NCBI RefSeq assembly: GCF_000379465.1
Contig: NZ_KB905458.1
Span: forward strand, 106,844 to 170,843
Length of the DNA stretch: 64,000 nucleotides
Source: Sciscionella marina DSM 45152
Lineage (GTDB): Bacteria > Actinomycetota > Actinomycetes > Mycobacteriales > Pseudonocardiaceae
Direction of reading: 5' to 3'
The position numbers and the translations under genes were made by a program. This document shows positions 1-7,614 of this stretch, one piece after another; position 1 is the stretch's first letter; each line of letters begins with the position of its first letter. The notes beneath the pieces are model-generated. The model did no database searches, was not told the DNA's origin, and worked only from the letters and a program-made list of their open reading frames with translations.

Positions 1-304
1 ACTCGTCGAGTTCGGTGGCGAGCCGGTCCAGCCTGCCCGGTGCGCGCAGGATTCGCGGGCTCACGGTGTCGGCGAGGTTCGCCAGCACCCGCTCGTGTTC
101 CTCGCGTTCGTAGGCCACCCGCAGCACACCGGCCTCGGTCGCGGCGAGCAGCAGCCGCCCGACCGGGGTGTCATGCGTGCGGTAGGCGATGTCCAGCACG
201 CCCTCGCTCGCGGCCTGTTCGGCGAGCCGGGCATGCAGACGGGCGAGCGCCTCGGTCTCGTCCCCGGCGAGCATTCCGGCGATGTCCTTGTCCGCGGTCA
301 TCAT
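1..304 (-). CDS. ogt: Methylated-DNA--protein-cysteine methyltransferase, C-terminus beyond window edge
   Basis: About 101 N-terminal codons are present; the gene runs off the left edge. The reading includes DIAYRTHDTPVGRLLLAATE followed by GVLRVAYERE, which matches the N-terminal ribonuclease-like domain of Ogt/MGMT proteins that transfer O6-alkyl groups from guanine to their own cysteine. The PCHR active-site motif would lie in the missing part, so activity cannot be judged. The start is one of two adjacent ATGs; the first overlaps the stop of the upstream sigma-factor gene (ATGA), implying translational coupling. Family assignment is by recognition of the N-terminal domain only. Confidence 0.75.
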   Translation of the reverse strand, partial: MMTADKDIAGMLAGDETEALARLHARLAEQAASEGVLDIAYRTHDTPVGRLLLAATEAGVLRVAYEREEHERVLANLADTVSPRILRAPGRLDRLATELDE

Positions 305-774
305 TCGCACTCCCTTGGGTAGATCGTGCGGAGTTTCCGCACCCCGTCCGCCGCCGCTCTGCGCACGGCCGCGGTGCTGCTACCGGTGATCTCGGCGATC
401 TCCTTGTACGGCAGACCGGCCAGATAGTGATAAGCGACGGCGGCCCGCTGGGTCAGCGAGAGTTCGCCGAGCGCCGACCACAGATCCGGATCGGCCTGTT
501 CGGGGCGCCCGATCCCGGAGTGGCGCTCCGGCGGTTCGGGCACGGTGACCGCTCTCCGCTTCGCCGCGCGGGTGGCATCGATCGCCTTCCGGTGCGCGAT
601 CGTGACCAGCCACGCCTGCACATTGGCGGTCTCCGGAAGCCCGGGATACGCCTTGAGCGCGGCGAGGAACGTCTCCGCCGCGGCGTCCTCCGCATCGGCG
701 TGCCCGAGCACTGCCCGGCACACCCGGAGCACGGTCGCGCCGTGTTCGGCGACGATCTCTTCGAACGCCTTCAT
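301..774 (-). CDS. ECF-type RNA polymerase sigma factor
   Basis: This 157-residue protein has the two-domain ECF layout. Region 2 covers roughly residues 5-70 (VAEHGATVLRVCRAVLGHAD, then ETFLAAL and VQAWLVTIAHRKAIDATRA). Region 4 covers about residues 100-150 and has a helix-turn-helix around LPYKEIAEITGSSTAAVRRA. I start at the ATG for MKAFEE because upstream codons lack sigma character. The downstream ogt gene overlaps by ATGA, so the pair is one transcript and alkylation repair is a plausible target. No anti-sigma gene is visible, but the far side of ogt is outside the window. A 9-bp direct repeat lies just upstream. Confidence 0.85.
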   Translation of the reverse strand: MKAFEEIVAEHGATVLRVCRAVLGHADAEDAAAETFLAALKAYPGLPETANVQAWLVTIAHRKAIDATRAAKRRAVTVPEPPERHSGIGRPEQADPDLWSALGELSLTQRAAVAYHYLAGLPYKEIAEITGSSTAAVRRAAADGVRKLRTIYPRECE

Positions 775-780
775 TTGACA

Positions 781-806
781 GGACTCCAGTATTGATGGGA
801 CTCCAG
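781..806 (-). promoter_or_regulatory. Direct repeat upstream of the sigma-factor gene
   Basis: CTGGAGTCC (minus strand) occurs twice with a 17-bp period, the nearer copy ending 6-7 nt before the ATG at 774. The position is right for a binding site or a duplicated promoter element. Function is inferred only from location. Confidence 0.35.
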
Positions 807-853
807 CATCGGTAGCACACCCGGTAGACGACGCTGACCCGCGAAACGTGAGT

Positions 854-2263
854 TTATCCGCCGAACCAGGTGCGCAGCGCGATCGCGAGCCCATCGGTGT
901 CCTCGCCCGCGCACGCCCAGGCGATGGTGCCGTCCGGGCGGATCAGCACCCCGCTCAGGTCCTCCTCGATGGGCGCGGCGAGCTCGAGCACCCGCACCCG
1001 CTCCGGTACGGGCACGGCGGTACCGCGCGGCAGCGCGAGCAGAGCCGTTCCGTCCTCGGTGTACTCGGCGACCGGGCGGCCGCCCGGTTCCAGGTCACCG
1101 CAGGCGAACCCGGTGCGCGGATGGCTTGCCGGGTAAGGGAATTCATAGCGGTCCCCGGTTCCGGTGAGCAGCCGCCAGAAATATCGGTTGGCCGCGGGGA
1201 GATCCATCAGCTCAGCGAGCAGTTCGCGCAGTGCACCGATGTGTTCGCCCTGCCACAGCAAGGCGGACTGGGCCCGGGTGTTGCGCAGCACGGCGGCACC
1301 GGCGGGGTGACGTTCGCTCGGGTAGCTGTCCAGCAGCTCCTCCCCTTTGGTCCCGGCGATCACCGAGGCGAGCTTCCAGCCGAGGTTCGCCGCGTCGACC
1401 AGGCCGAGGTTGAGTCCCTGTCCGCCGTTGGGCGAGTGCACATGCGCGGCATCCCCGGCGATCAGCACCCGCCCGCTGCGATAGGTGCTCGCCTGGTGCG
1501 CGCGATCGGTGAACTTGCGCGGCTCGCGCAGTTCGGTGATCGGCACATCGGCGCCGGTGATCCTGCGGATGCTGGCGCGCAGCTCCTCCGTCGTGAGTGG
1601 ACCGTCGGTGCCGGTGCCGAACTCCGTGGTGCCGAGCAACGTTCCGCCGTGCATCAGTTTGCCGCCCGGGTAATCCCCGGCCTCCGGTAGTTCTCCGAGC
1701 TTTTCCGGATCCACCTCGGTCACCCTGGTGATCATGGTCGGTTCGGTTCCCGGGAACGCGAATCCGGCGAGCCCGCGCACCGTGCTGCGCCCGCCGTCGC
1801 AGCCGACGAGATAACGGGCGCGCCATTGTGTTCCGGCCGCACCCGCGGTGACCCCAGCGGAATCCTGCACGACCGTCTCGACCCCGGTCCCCCAGTGCAC
1901 CACCACCCCGAGTCCGCGTGCGTACTCCCGCAGTATCCGTTCCAGATCCGGCTGCCAGATCGGCGCACCCGCGCGCCCCGGTTCCTCCTCGATCTTGAAT
2001 ATCCAGGCGAAATGCCGCAGCGTGCTGCCGTGATCGTGCCGGAGGTCGGCGAGCCCGATCCCGGTGTATTCGGCGATTTCCGGGCCGAGGCCGCGCCGGC
2101 ACAGCGCCTCGAAGGCCAGCGGACCGATCGCCCGCGCCCGTTTCTCCTCGTTCGGCTTCGCCGATCTTTCCAGTACGACCACCTCCGCGCCACCGAGCCG
2201 GAGCTCGGCCGACAGCAACAGTCCCACCGGCCCGGCACCGACGATGAGCACATCCGCGTCCAT
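854..2263 (-). CDS. FAD-dependent aromatic monooxygenase (PheA/TfdB type)
   Basis: This 469-residue flavoprotein hydroxylase has all three family fingerprints: the Rossmann GAGPVG near residue 10 for ADP of FAD, the DG motif in VGCDGGRSTVRG, and the GD motif in GRVLIAGDAAHVHSPNGGQG near residue 270. Members use NAD(P)H and oxygen to hydroxylate phenols, polyketides or drugs such as rifampicin; the substrate here cannot be read. I start at the second ATG (2263), since AAGGAG lies 6 nt before it and directly abuts the first ATG. It diverges from a TetR regulator across a palindrome, so repression relieved by an aromatic ligand is likely. Confidence 0.85.
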   Translation of the reverse strand: MDADVLIVGAGPVGLLLSAELRLGGAEVVVLERSAKPNEEKRARAIGPLAFEALCRRGLGPEIAEYTGIGLADLRHDHGSTLRHFAWIFKIEEEPGRAGAPIWQPDLERILREYARGLGVVVHWGTGVETVVQDSAGVTAGAAGTQWRARYLVGCDGGRSTVRGLAGFAFPGTEPTMITRVTEVDPEKLGELPEAGDYPGGKLMHGGTLLGTTEFGTGTDGPLTTEELRASIRRITGADVPITELREPRKFTDRAHQASTYRSGRVLIAGDAAHVHSPNGGQGLNLGLVDAANLGWKLASVIAGTKGEELLDSYPSERHPAGAAVLRNTRAQSALLWQGEHIGALRELLAELMDLPAANRYFWRLLTGTGDRYEFPYPASHPRTGFACGDLEPGGRPVAEYTEDGTALLALPRGTAVPVPERVRVLELAAPIEEDLSGVLIRPDGTIAWACAGEDTDGLAIALRTWFGG

Positions 2264-2273
2264 GATCATCTCC

Positions 2274-2285
2274 TTAACTTGTTAA
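2274..2285. promoter_or_regulatory. Candidate TetR operator TTAACTTGTTAA
   Basis: A perfect 5-bp inverted repeat with a 2-bp spacer sits between the divergent monooxygenase and TetR genes, immediately upstream of the monooxygenase ribosome binding site. A related TTAAA/TTTAA-like stretch follows on the TetR side. It is a natural site for autoregulation and repression of both genes; binding is inferred. Confidence 0.5.
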
Positions 2286-2344
2286 AGAGATTAAACCATG
2301 AAACGGCTTTGTTAGGCTGTCAACCCAGCCGAGAGGAGTCGGGC

Positions 2345-2977
2345 TTGCCGATCGACAAGAAGTACGCCGCCCAGATCGCCTTGCGGCTACTGGACTCCGA
2401 GGGGTTGGACAAGCTCACGGTGCGCAGGCTCGCGACCGAGCTCGGCGTCAAGGCTCCCGCACTGTACTGGCATTTCCCGAACAAACGCGCCCTGCTCGAC
2501 GAGATGACCGACCAACTGCTCGCCCCGGCGCTGACCCCGTTACACGCCGGGCATCGCGGGCAACCGTGGTGGTCCTGGCTCACCGAAGCGGCGGAAACCC
2601 TGTGGCAGGGCCTGCTCGGCGTCCGCGATGGGGCACGGATCGCCTCGGGCGCGGACCTGATCCGCGCCCGCGCGCTGGGCGAGTTCGCCGAGCTGGTCAC
2701 CGAAACCCTGCACCGGGCGGGTTTCCCGCTCTCCGACGCGTCCCGCGCCTCGGGCGCGATCATCCACTTCGTACTCGGCCGCGCCGTCGAGGATCAGACC
2801 CGCGCCCCCCAGACCGAGGAACACGCGCTGATCACCGGAGAAAGCTTCCCTTATCCGGTGCTTGCGCGTAGCCTGCTCGAGCGCCACCGGGAAGGATCGG
2901 CGCAGGTGGACGACTTCCGGTACAGCCTGCATATCCTGATCACCGGGCTGCGGACGATCCGAGAGAGCGAGCGATGA
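2345..2977 (+). CDS. TetR family transcriptional regulator (TetR_C_1 type)
   Basis: This 210-residue protein has an N-terminal helix-turn-helix (residues about 5-50: YAAQIALRLLDSEGLDKLTV, then LATELGVKAPALYWHFPNKRALLDEM), the classic TetR DNA-binding domain. A helical ligand-binding domain follows. I start at TTG 2345 because GAGAGGAG lies at a good distance and the preceding in-frame codons are not conserved-looking. It diverges from the FAD monooxygenase and very probably controls it. It overlaps the next small gene by ATGA. The length is normal for the tetracycline-repressor-like subclass. Confidence 0.85.
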   Translation: MPIDKKYAAQIALRLLDSEGLDKLTVRRLATELGVKAPALYWHFPNKRALLDEMTDQLLAPALTPLHAGHRGQPWWSWLTEAAETLWQGLLGVRDGARIASGADLIRARALGEFAELVTETLHRAGFPLSDASRASGAIIHFVLGRAVEDQTRAPQTEEHALITGESFPYPVLARSLLERHREGSAQVDDFRYSLHILITGLRTIRESER

Positions 2978-3183
2978 CAAGAGGAGAAGATCACGTTTCC
3001 GTACCGACCGGGGACGTTTCCCTCAGACAGCGGATTGCCAATACACCTGCCATGCGATTTCCTGTTCCCATGGTCGCTTTCGAGATGGAAGAATGTTCGG
3101 GCTGCCACGGAAGCGGCATGGATCGTAACGGCAATACCTGCAAACAATGCGGAGGGATCGGCCAGATACCGAAGCGCAACTGA
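2974..3183 (+). CDS. Small CxxCxGxG zinc-finger-like protein
   Basis: This 69-residue protein carries CSGCHGSG and CKQCGGIG separated by about nine residues, the doubled CxxCxGxG knuckle seen in the DnaJ zinc domain and in small actinobacterial zinc-ribbon proteins. The rest has no recognisable domain. Its ATG overlaps the TetR stop (ATGA), so it is co-transcribed and probably translationally coupled to the regulator. The start could be internal. I do not know its function; metal binding is inferred from the motif. Confidence 0.65.
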   Translation: MTRGEDHVSVPTGDVSLRQRIANTPAMRFPVPMVAFEMEECSGCHGSGMDRNGNTCKQCGGIGQIPKRN

Positions 3184-3198
3184 CCGCCCCCGAACCAC

Positions 3199-4167
3199 TC
3201 AGCCGATTCCTGCAAGTTGCATTGCGGCATGCAACCGCGGCCGGGCACGCTCGACCGCGAGTTCGGCGGCGTCGGCCCGCAACCGGTCCAGTTCGGCCTG
3301 ATCGGCGAGCAGCTCGTCGATCGTCTTGCGAATGGGCCGGAGCCGATCCAGAACGGCATCGGTCACCATTCGCTTGAGTTCCGCATAGCCGGTTATCGAC
3401 TCCGCGAGCTCCCTGGGGTTTTCCCCGCGAATGGTCGACAGAATATCCACCAGATTCGTCACTCCTGGTTGTTCTTCGGGAGCGTAGCGAACAATTCCGG
3501 AAGAATCGGTGACCGCCCGGGAAATCTTGCGCTCGATGATTTCCGGTTCATCGCGCAGGAATATGGTTCCCACCGCGTCGGCACTGGATTTCGCCATCTT
3601 GCGGCTCGGTTCGGCGAGGTCCATGATCCGCGCCCCGACCGGCGGGGTCACCGCGCGCGGAACCGTGAACACCTCGCCGTACTCGGTGTTGAACCGCCGC
3701 GCGAGCGACCGCGCCAGCTCCACGTGCTGGCGCTGATCGTCCCCGACCGGGACCTCCTGCGCACCGTGCAACAGGATGTCGGCGGCCATCAGTGTCGGAT
3801 AGGTGAGCAGACCGAGCCGGACCCCGTTCTCTCCCTTCGACTTCTCCTTGAACTGCGTCATCCGCCGCGCCTCGCCGAAGGTGCACACACATTCCAGAAT
3901 CCAGGAGAGCGAGGCGTGTTCGGCGAGCAGATCGGACTGCACGAAGATCCGTTCGGCCGGAATGCCCGAGGCGATGAGCGTGGCGTGCAGTTCCCTGGTC
4001 AGCACGCGCAGCTGCGCCGGGCTGTACCGCTTGGTCATCGCGTGCAGATCGGAGACGAAATAGAGGTCACCGTGGTAGTCGGCGCGATCGGCCCAGTGCT
4101 GGATCGCGCCGAGGTAATTGCCGAGATGGACCCGGCCGGACGGAGTTGCGCCGGAAAAGCGGATCAT
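3199..4167 (-). CDS. trpS: Tryptophan--tRNA ligase
   Basis: This 322-residue class I aminoacyl-tRNA synthetase charges tRNA-Trp using ATP. The HIGH-equivalent is GRVHLGN in the N-terminus (GATPSGRVHLGNYLGAIQHW) and the KMSKS-equivalent is KMAKSS near residue 195. GDDQRQHVELAR in the middle is typical of TrpRS. The ATG at 4167 is preceded by AAGGAG. The leader contains a tryptophan-rich mini-peptide and alternative hairpins, so expression should rise when charged tRNA-Trp is scarce. It is transcribed alone and converges on the CxxCxG gene. Confidence 0.95.
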   Translation of the reverse strand: MIRFSGATPSGRVHLGNYLGAIQHWADRADYHGDLYFVSDLHAMTKRYSPAQLRVLTRELHATLIASGIPAERIFVQSDLLAEHASLSWILECVCTFGEARRMTQFKEKSKGENGVRLGLLTYPTLMAADILLHGAQEVPVGDDQRQHVELARSLARRFNTEYGEVFTVPRAVTPPVGARIMDLAEPSRKMAKSSADAVGTIFLRDEPEIIERKISRAVTDSSGIVRYAPEEQPGVTNLVDILSTIRGENPRELAESITGYAELKRMVTDAVLDRLRPIRKTIDELLADQAELDRLRADAAELAVERARPRLHAAMQLAGIG

Positions 4168-4222
4168 GCCTTAGCTCCTTGTCGGTTTCTCGCCGCCCGA
4201 GGAGCCACCGGATACGCAGAAC

Positions 4223-4241
4223 GGCCGCCCTCTGGGCGGCC
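4223..4241 (-). terminator. Attenuator terminator hairpin (segments 3:4) of trpS leader
   Basis: On the minus strand GGCCGCCC, a 3-nt loop and GGGCGGCC form a perfect 8-bp stem between the leader peptide and trpS. There is no U tract, which is common for actinobacterial attenuators. Its 5' arm is complementary to the 3' arm of the preceding hairpin, allowing an antiterminator. Confidence 0.65.
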
Positions 4242-4263
4242 ATTTCCATCGCGTGTTCGACTC

Positions 4264-4281
4264 GGCCGCCGTCAGGCGGCC
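4264..4281 (-). promoter_or_regulatory. Attenuator segments 1:2 of the trpS leader
   Basis: GGCCGCC, 4-nt loop, GGCGGCC (minus strand) begins at the last Trp codon of the leader peptide and spans its stop. Ribosomes stalled at the tandem Trp codons would block this stem and free its 3' arm to pair with the 5' arm of the 4223-4241 hairpin. This is the classical 1:2, 2:3, 3:4 arrangement. Confidence 0.65.
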
Positions 4282-4313
4282 CACCACGCACTCATACGCT
4301 GCGAACACTGCAT
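4272..4313 (-). CDS. trpS leader peptide with tandem Trp codons
   Basis: A 13-codon reading frame, MQCSQRMSAWWAA, ends in TGA and contains adjacent TGG TGG codons at 4286-4281. It lies 104 nt upstream of trpS. The -10 hexamer TACACT (4325-4320) is 6 nt before the ATG, so the leader is probably translated from a leaderless mRNA. Two Trp codons in 13 and the overlapping hairpins make a tryptophan-sensing attenuator the obvious reading. Such leaders in front of trpS are known in actinobacteria (family knowledge). Confidence 0.75.
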   Translation of the reverse strand: MQCSQRMSAWWAA

Positions 4314-4319
4314 ACGGCC

Positions 4320-4325
4320 AGTGTA
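4320..4325 (-). promoter_or_regulatory. -10 element of the trpS leader transcript
   Basis: TACACT on the minus strand, 6 nt before the leader-peptide ATG, matches the actinobacterial TANNNT -10 and predicts a transcript starting at or next to the ATG. Confidence 0.45.
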
Positions 4326-4335
4326 ACGCGCCGGT

Positions 4336-4341
4336 TAGGCT
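4336..4341 (+). promoter_or_regulatory. -10 element for the YciI-like/purK transcript
   Basis: TAGGCT lies 7 nt before the ATG at 4349, with no ribosome binding site between, consistent with leaderless transcription divergent from trpS. Confidence 0.4.
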
Positions 4342-4348
4342 TCTCGGT

Positions 4349-4639
4349 ATGTACGTCGTCAAGCTCACCTACCCCGCCGATCTGACCGAGATCGACGCCC
4401 GGCTGTCCGAACACGTCGCCTGGCTCGAGGAACAGTACGCGGCCGAGCGCCTGCTCGCCTCCGGCCGCCAGGAACCACGGCTCGGCGGGATGCTGCTGTT
4501 CGCCTCCATCTCGAGGGAGGAACTCGACGCGGCACTCGCGCGGGACCCGTTCGCCGAAGTCGCCGAATACGAGGTGACCAAGTTCCTCGCCTCGAAGACC
4601 CACGAAGCCCTCGCCGCGTTCCGGGACGAGCAGTCGTGA
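4349..4639 (+). CDS. YciI-like protein
   Basis: This 96-residue protein has the compact ferredoxin-like YCII fold signature: N-terminal beta strand (MYVVKLTY), a His-Asp-region helix (LSEHVAWLEEQYAAERLLASG) and the C-terminal FAEVAEYEVTKF. Family members are small dimers of mostly unknown enzymatic role. The start at 4349 is supported by a -10 hexamer 7 nt upstream. Its stop overlaps the purK start (GTGA), so it is the first gene of the purine operon and is translated in tandem with purK. Its exact job is not known. Confidence 0.75.
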   Translation: MYVVKLTYPADLTEIDARLSEHVAWLEEQYAAERLLASGRQEPRLGGMLLFASISREELDAALARDPFAEVAEYEVTKFLASKTHEALAAFRDEQS

Positions 4640-5817
4640 GCTCGCCGATCGGGCTGCCGGTCGTCGGCATGGTCGGCGGCGGACAGCTGGCGCGCATGAC
4701 CCACCAGGCCGCGATCGCGCTCGGCCAGTCACTGCGCGTGCTCGCCGTCGCCGAGGACGAGTCGGCCGCCGTGGTCACCCCGGATGTGCGGCTCGGCAAA
4801 CACACCGACCTCGAGGCGCTGCGCGCGTTCGCGCAGGAGTGCACCGTGCTCACCTTCGATCACGAGCACGTGCCCGGCGAGCACCTGCGCGCGCTCGAGG
4901 CCGAGGGGTACACGGTCTGTCCGGGCTCGAACGCGCTGCGGCACGCCCAGGACAAGCTGGTCATGCGCACCGAACTGGCCGCGCACGATATCGCGGTCCC
5001 CGCGTTCACCGAGGTGCACGAGGTCGGCGAGGTGCTCGCCTTCGGTGCGGAGCACGGCTGGCCGGTCGTGGCCAAGGCCATCCGCGGCGGGTACGACGGA
5101 CGCGGGGTGTGGCTGCTCGGTTCCCCGGAAGAAGCGAGCGTGCTGGTGCGCGAGCTGCTCGGAGCGGGTACCCCGCTGATGGTCGAACAGCACGTCGAGA
5201 TGCGCCGTGAACTCTCCGCGATGGTCGCCCGCTCCCCGTTCGGCCAGGCCGCCGCGTGGCCGGTGGTGGAAACCGTGCAGCGGGACGGGATCTGCGTCGA
5301 AGTACTCGCTCCCGCGCCCGGGCTTTCCGAACAGCTGGCCGCCGATGCGCAACGGCTGGCCATCCGGATCGCCGAGGAGCTCGGCGTGGTCGGAGTGCTC
5401 GCGGTCGAACTGTTCGAGACGAACACCGGGGTAGTGGTGAACGAGCTCGCCATGCGCCCGCACAACTCCGGGCACTGGAGCATCGACGGCGCCCGCACCT
5501 CGCAGTTCGAACAACACCTGCGCGCGGTGCTCGACTATCCGCTCGGGCGCACCGAACCCCTCGCGCCCGCCGTGGTCATGGGCAATGTGCTCGGCGGCAC
5601 CGAGCCCAACCTGCGCATCGACGAACGGATGCACCACCTGTTCGCCCGGTTCCCCGGCGCCAAGGTGCACTGGTACGGCAAGGCCGAGCGGCCGGGACGC
5701 AAACTCGGGCACGTCACCATGCTCGGCGAGCGCATGAACCCGCTGCGCGCCGAGGCCGAGCTGGCCGCCGCATTCCTCGGCACCGGACGCTGGCCGGACG
5801 GATTCTCGATTCACTGA
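4636..5817 (+). CDS. purK: N5-carboxyaminoimidazole ribonucleotide synthase
   Basis: This 393-residue ATP-grasp enzyme converts AIR, bicarbonate and ATP to N5-CAIR in de novo purine synthesis. The sequence opens with VVGMVGGGQLARM, the pre-ATP-grasp motif, followed by the ATP-grasp core (VVAKAIRGGYDGRGVWLL near residue 150, ELFETNTGVVVNELAMRPHNSGHWSIDG near 270). Length matches PurK. It starts at GTG 4636 inside the preceding stop and is 18 nt upstream of purE, which acts on its product. Confidence 0.95.
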   Translation: MSSPIGLPVVGMVGGGQLARMTHQAAIALGQSLRVLAVAEDESAAVVTPDVRLGKHTDLEALRAFAQECTVLTFDHEHVPGEHLRALEAEGYTVCPGSNALRHAQDKLVMRTELAAHDIAVPAFTEVHEVGEVLAFGAEHGWPVVAKAIRGGYDGRGVWLLGSPEEASVLVRELLGAGTPLMVEQHVEMRRELSAMVARSPFGQAAAWPVVETVQRDGICVEVLAPAPGLSEQLAADAQRLAIRIAEELGVVGVLAVELFETNTGVVVNELAMRPHNSGHWSIDGARTSQFEQHLRAVLDYPLGRTEPLAPAVVMGNVLGGTEPNLRIDERMHHLFARFPGAKVHWYGKAERPGRKLGHVTMLGERMNPLRAEAELAAAFLGTGRWPDGFSIH

Positions 5818-5835
5818 GCAAGGAGAGAGCACCAC

Positions 5836-6345
5836 ATGCGCGTTGGTTTGATCATGGGCAGCGATTCCGACTGGCCGACCCTGTCCGCGGCCGCCGAGGC
5901 ACTGCGCGAGTTCGGCGTGGAGCACGAGGTCGGCGTGGTCTCCGCGCACCGCACCCCGGACAAGATGCTCGACTACGCGCGCTCGGCAGCCGACCGCGGG
6001 ATCAGCGTGATCATCGCGGGCGCGGGCGGGGCGGCGCACCTGCCGGGCATGGTCGCCGCGGCCACTCCGCTCCCGGTCATCGGGGTCCCGGTGCCGCTCA
6101 AACACCTGGACGGGATGGACTCGCTGCTGTCCATCGTGCAGATGCCCGCCGGGGTGCCGGTGGCCACCGTGTCCATCGGCGGAGCCCGCAACGCCGGGTT
6201 GCTCGCGGTGCGCATCCTCGCCGCGACCGACCAGGGACTGCGCGCCCGGATGGGCGCCTTCCAGGCCGAGCTCGAGGCCCTTGTCGAGCAGAAGGATCGT
6301 GCGCTGCGTGACAGCATCGAGACGGAACAGGTAAACGAGCGCTAA
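5836..6345 (+). CDS. purE: N5-carboxyaminoimidazole ribonucleotide mutase
   Basis: This 169-residue class I PurE rearranges N5-CAIR to CAIR. The family landmarks are GSDSDWPT at residues 8-15, the catalytic-His loop [11 protein letters not shown] near residue 41 and [23 protein letters not shown] near residue 70. An RBS (AAGGAGAG) precedes the ATG. It sits between purK and an acyl-CoA dehydrogenase, the same order found in mycobacteria. Confidence in function is high. Confidence 0.95.
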   Translation: MRVGLIMGSDSDWPTLSAAAEALREFGVEHEVGVVSAHRTPDKMLDYARSAADRGISVIIAGAGGAAHLPGMVAAATPLPVIGVPVPLKHLDGMDSLLSIVQMPAGVPVATVSIGGARNAGLLAVRILAATDQGLRARMGAFQAELEALVEQKDRALRDSIETEQVNER

Positions 6346-6368
6346 CATAGCGCGTGGAGGTGCCACAC

Positions 6369-7532
6369 GTGGAACAGAACTATGGCCTTTACCAGCTCGG
6401 TGAGGAGCACGACGCGCTCCGCGAGGCGGTCCGCGCGCTTGCCGAGAAGGAGATCGCACCGCACGCCGCCGAGGTGGACGAGGACTCGCGCTACCCCAAG
6501 GAGGCCGAGGCCGCGCTCGCCAAGGCCGGGTTCAATGCGGTGCACATCCCCGAGCCCTACGACGGCCAGGGCGCCGATGCCGTCTCCGCGTGCATCGTGA
6601 TCGAAGAGGTCGCCAGGGTCTGCGCCTCCTCCTCGCTCATTCCCGCGGTGAACAAACTCGGCACCCAGCCCATCCTGCTCTCCGCCTCCGAGGAACTGAA
6701 AAAGCAGGTGCTGCCCTCCATCGCGAACGGCGAGGCCACCGCCTCCTACGCGCTCTCCGAGCGGGAAGCGGGTTCGGACACCGCCGCCATGCGCACCACC
6801 GCGCGCCGGGACGGCGAGAACTGGGTGCTCAACGGCACCAAATGCTGGATAACCAACGCGGGCGAATCCACCTGGTACACCGTCATGGCGGTCAGCGATC
6901 CGGACGCCGAGAAGAAAGCCAACGGCATCTCCGCCTTCGTCGTGCACAAAGACGACCCCGGATTCTCCGTCGGGCCCAAGGAACGCAAACTCGGCATCAA
7001 AGGCTCCCCCACCCGGGAGATCTACTTCGAGAACTGCGTGCTCCCCGGCGACCGGATCATCGGCGAGCCGGGCACCGGACTCAAGACCGCACTGCGCACC
7101 CTCGACCACACCAGGCCCACCATCGGCGCCCAGGCCCTCGGGATCGCCCAGGGCGCGCTCGACCAGGCCGTCGCCTACGTCAAAGAACGCAAACAGTTCG
7201 GCAAAGCCATCGGCGAATTCCAGGGCCTGCAATTCATGCTCGCCGATATGGCCATGAAGACCGAGGCCGCACGCGGCATGGTCTACACCTCGGCAGCCGC
7301 AACCGAACGCGGCGACCAGCGCGCCGGATTCCTTGCCAGTGCGGCGAAATGCTACGCCTCCGACGTCGCGATGTCGGTCACCACAGACGCCGTGCAGCTC
7401 TTCGGCGGAGCAGGCTACACCAGGGACTTCCCCGTCGAGCGCATGATGCGGGACGCCAAGATAACCCAGATCTACGAGGGCACCAACCAGATCCAGCGCA
7501 TGGTCATGGCCCGTTCGCTGCTCAAAGGCTGA
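6369..7532 (+). CDS. Acyl-CoA dehydrogenase (FadE25-like)
   Basis: This 387-residue flavoenzyme oxidises acyl-CoA to the 2-enoyl-CoA. It has the usual order of N-terminal helical, beta-barrel and C-terminal helical domains. Signatures are YALSEREAGSD (FAD/substrate loop, near 130), VQLFGGAGYTRDFPVERMMRDAK (about 335-357) and the terminal IYEGTNQIQRMVMAR carrying the catalytic Glu. I start at GTG 6369, 8 nt after GGAGG, not the earlier GTG that precedes this RBS. Its position directly after purK-purE mirrors mycobacterial fadE25. Confidence 0.9.
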   Translation: MEQNYGLYQLGEEHDALREAVRALAEKEIAPHAAEVDEDSRYPKEAEAALAKAGFNAVHIPEPYDGQGADAVSACIVIEEVARVCASSSLIPAVNKLGTQPILLSASEELKKQVLPSIANGEATASYALSEREAGSDTAAMRTTARRDGENWVLNGTKCWITNAGESTWYTVMAVSDPDAEKKANGISAFVVHKDDPGFSVGPKERKLGIKGSPTREIYFENCVLPGDRIIGEPGTGLKTALRTLDHTRPTIGAQALGIAQGALDQAVAYVKERKQFGKAIGEFQGLQFMLADMAMKTEAARGMVYTSAAATERGDQRAGFLASAAKCYASDVAMSVTTDAVQLFGGAGYTRDFPVERMMRDAKITQIYEGTNQIQRMVMARSLLKG

Positions 7533-7602
7533 TCTTCGCAGCGAGCAGCATCCAGCCGAGGAGACAGTGGACGATAGCTCGCGAGAGCCACGCTCGGTGG
7601 AC

Positions 7603-7608
7603 TAGCCT
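7603..7608 (+). promoter_or_regulatory. -10 element of the 7615 membrane-protein gene
   Basis: TAGCCT ends 6 nt before the ATG at 7615, predicting a leaderless transcript. Confidence 0.35.
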
Positions 7609-7614
7609 GTGCCG

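Noticed and set aside
4264..4281. Trp leader hairpin as a T-box
   Set aside because: No specifier loop or T-box UGGN sequence is seen; a leader peptide with Trp codons explains the region.
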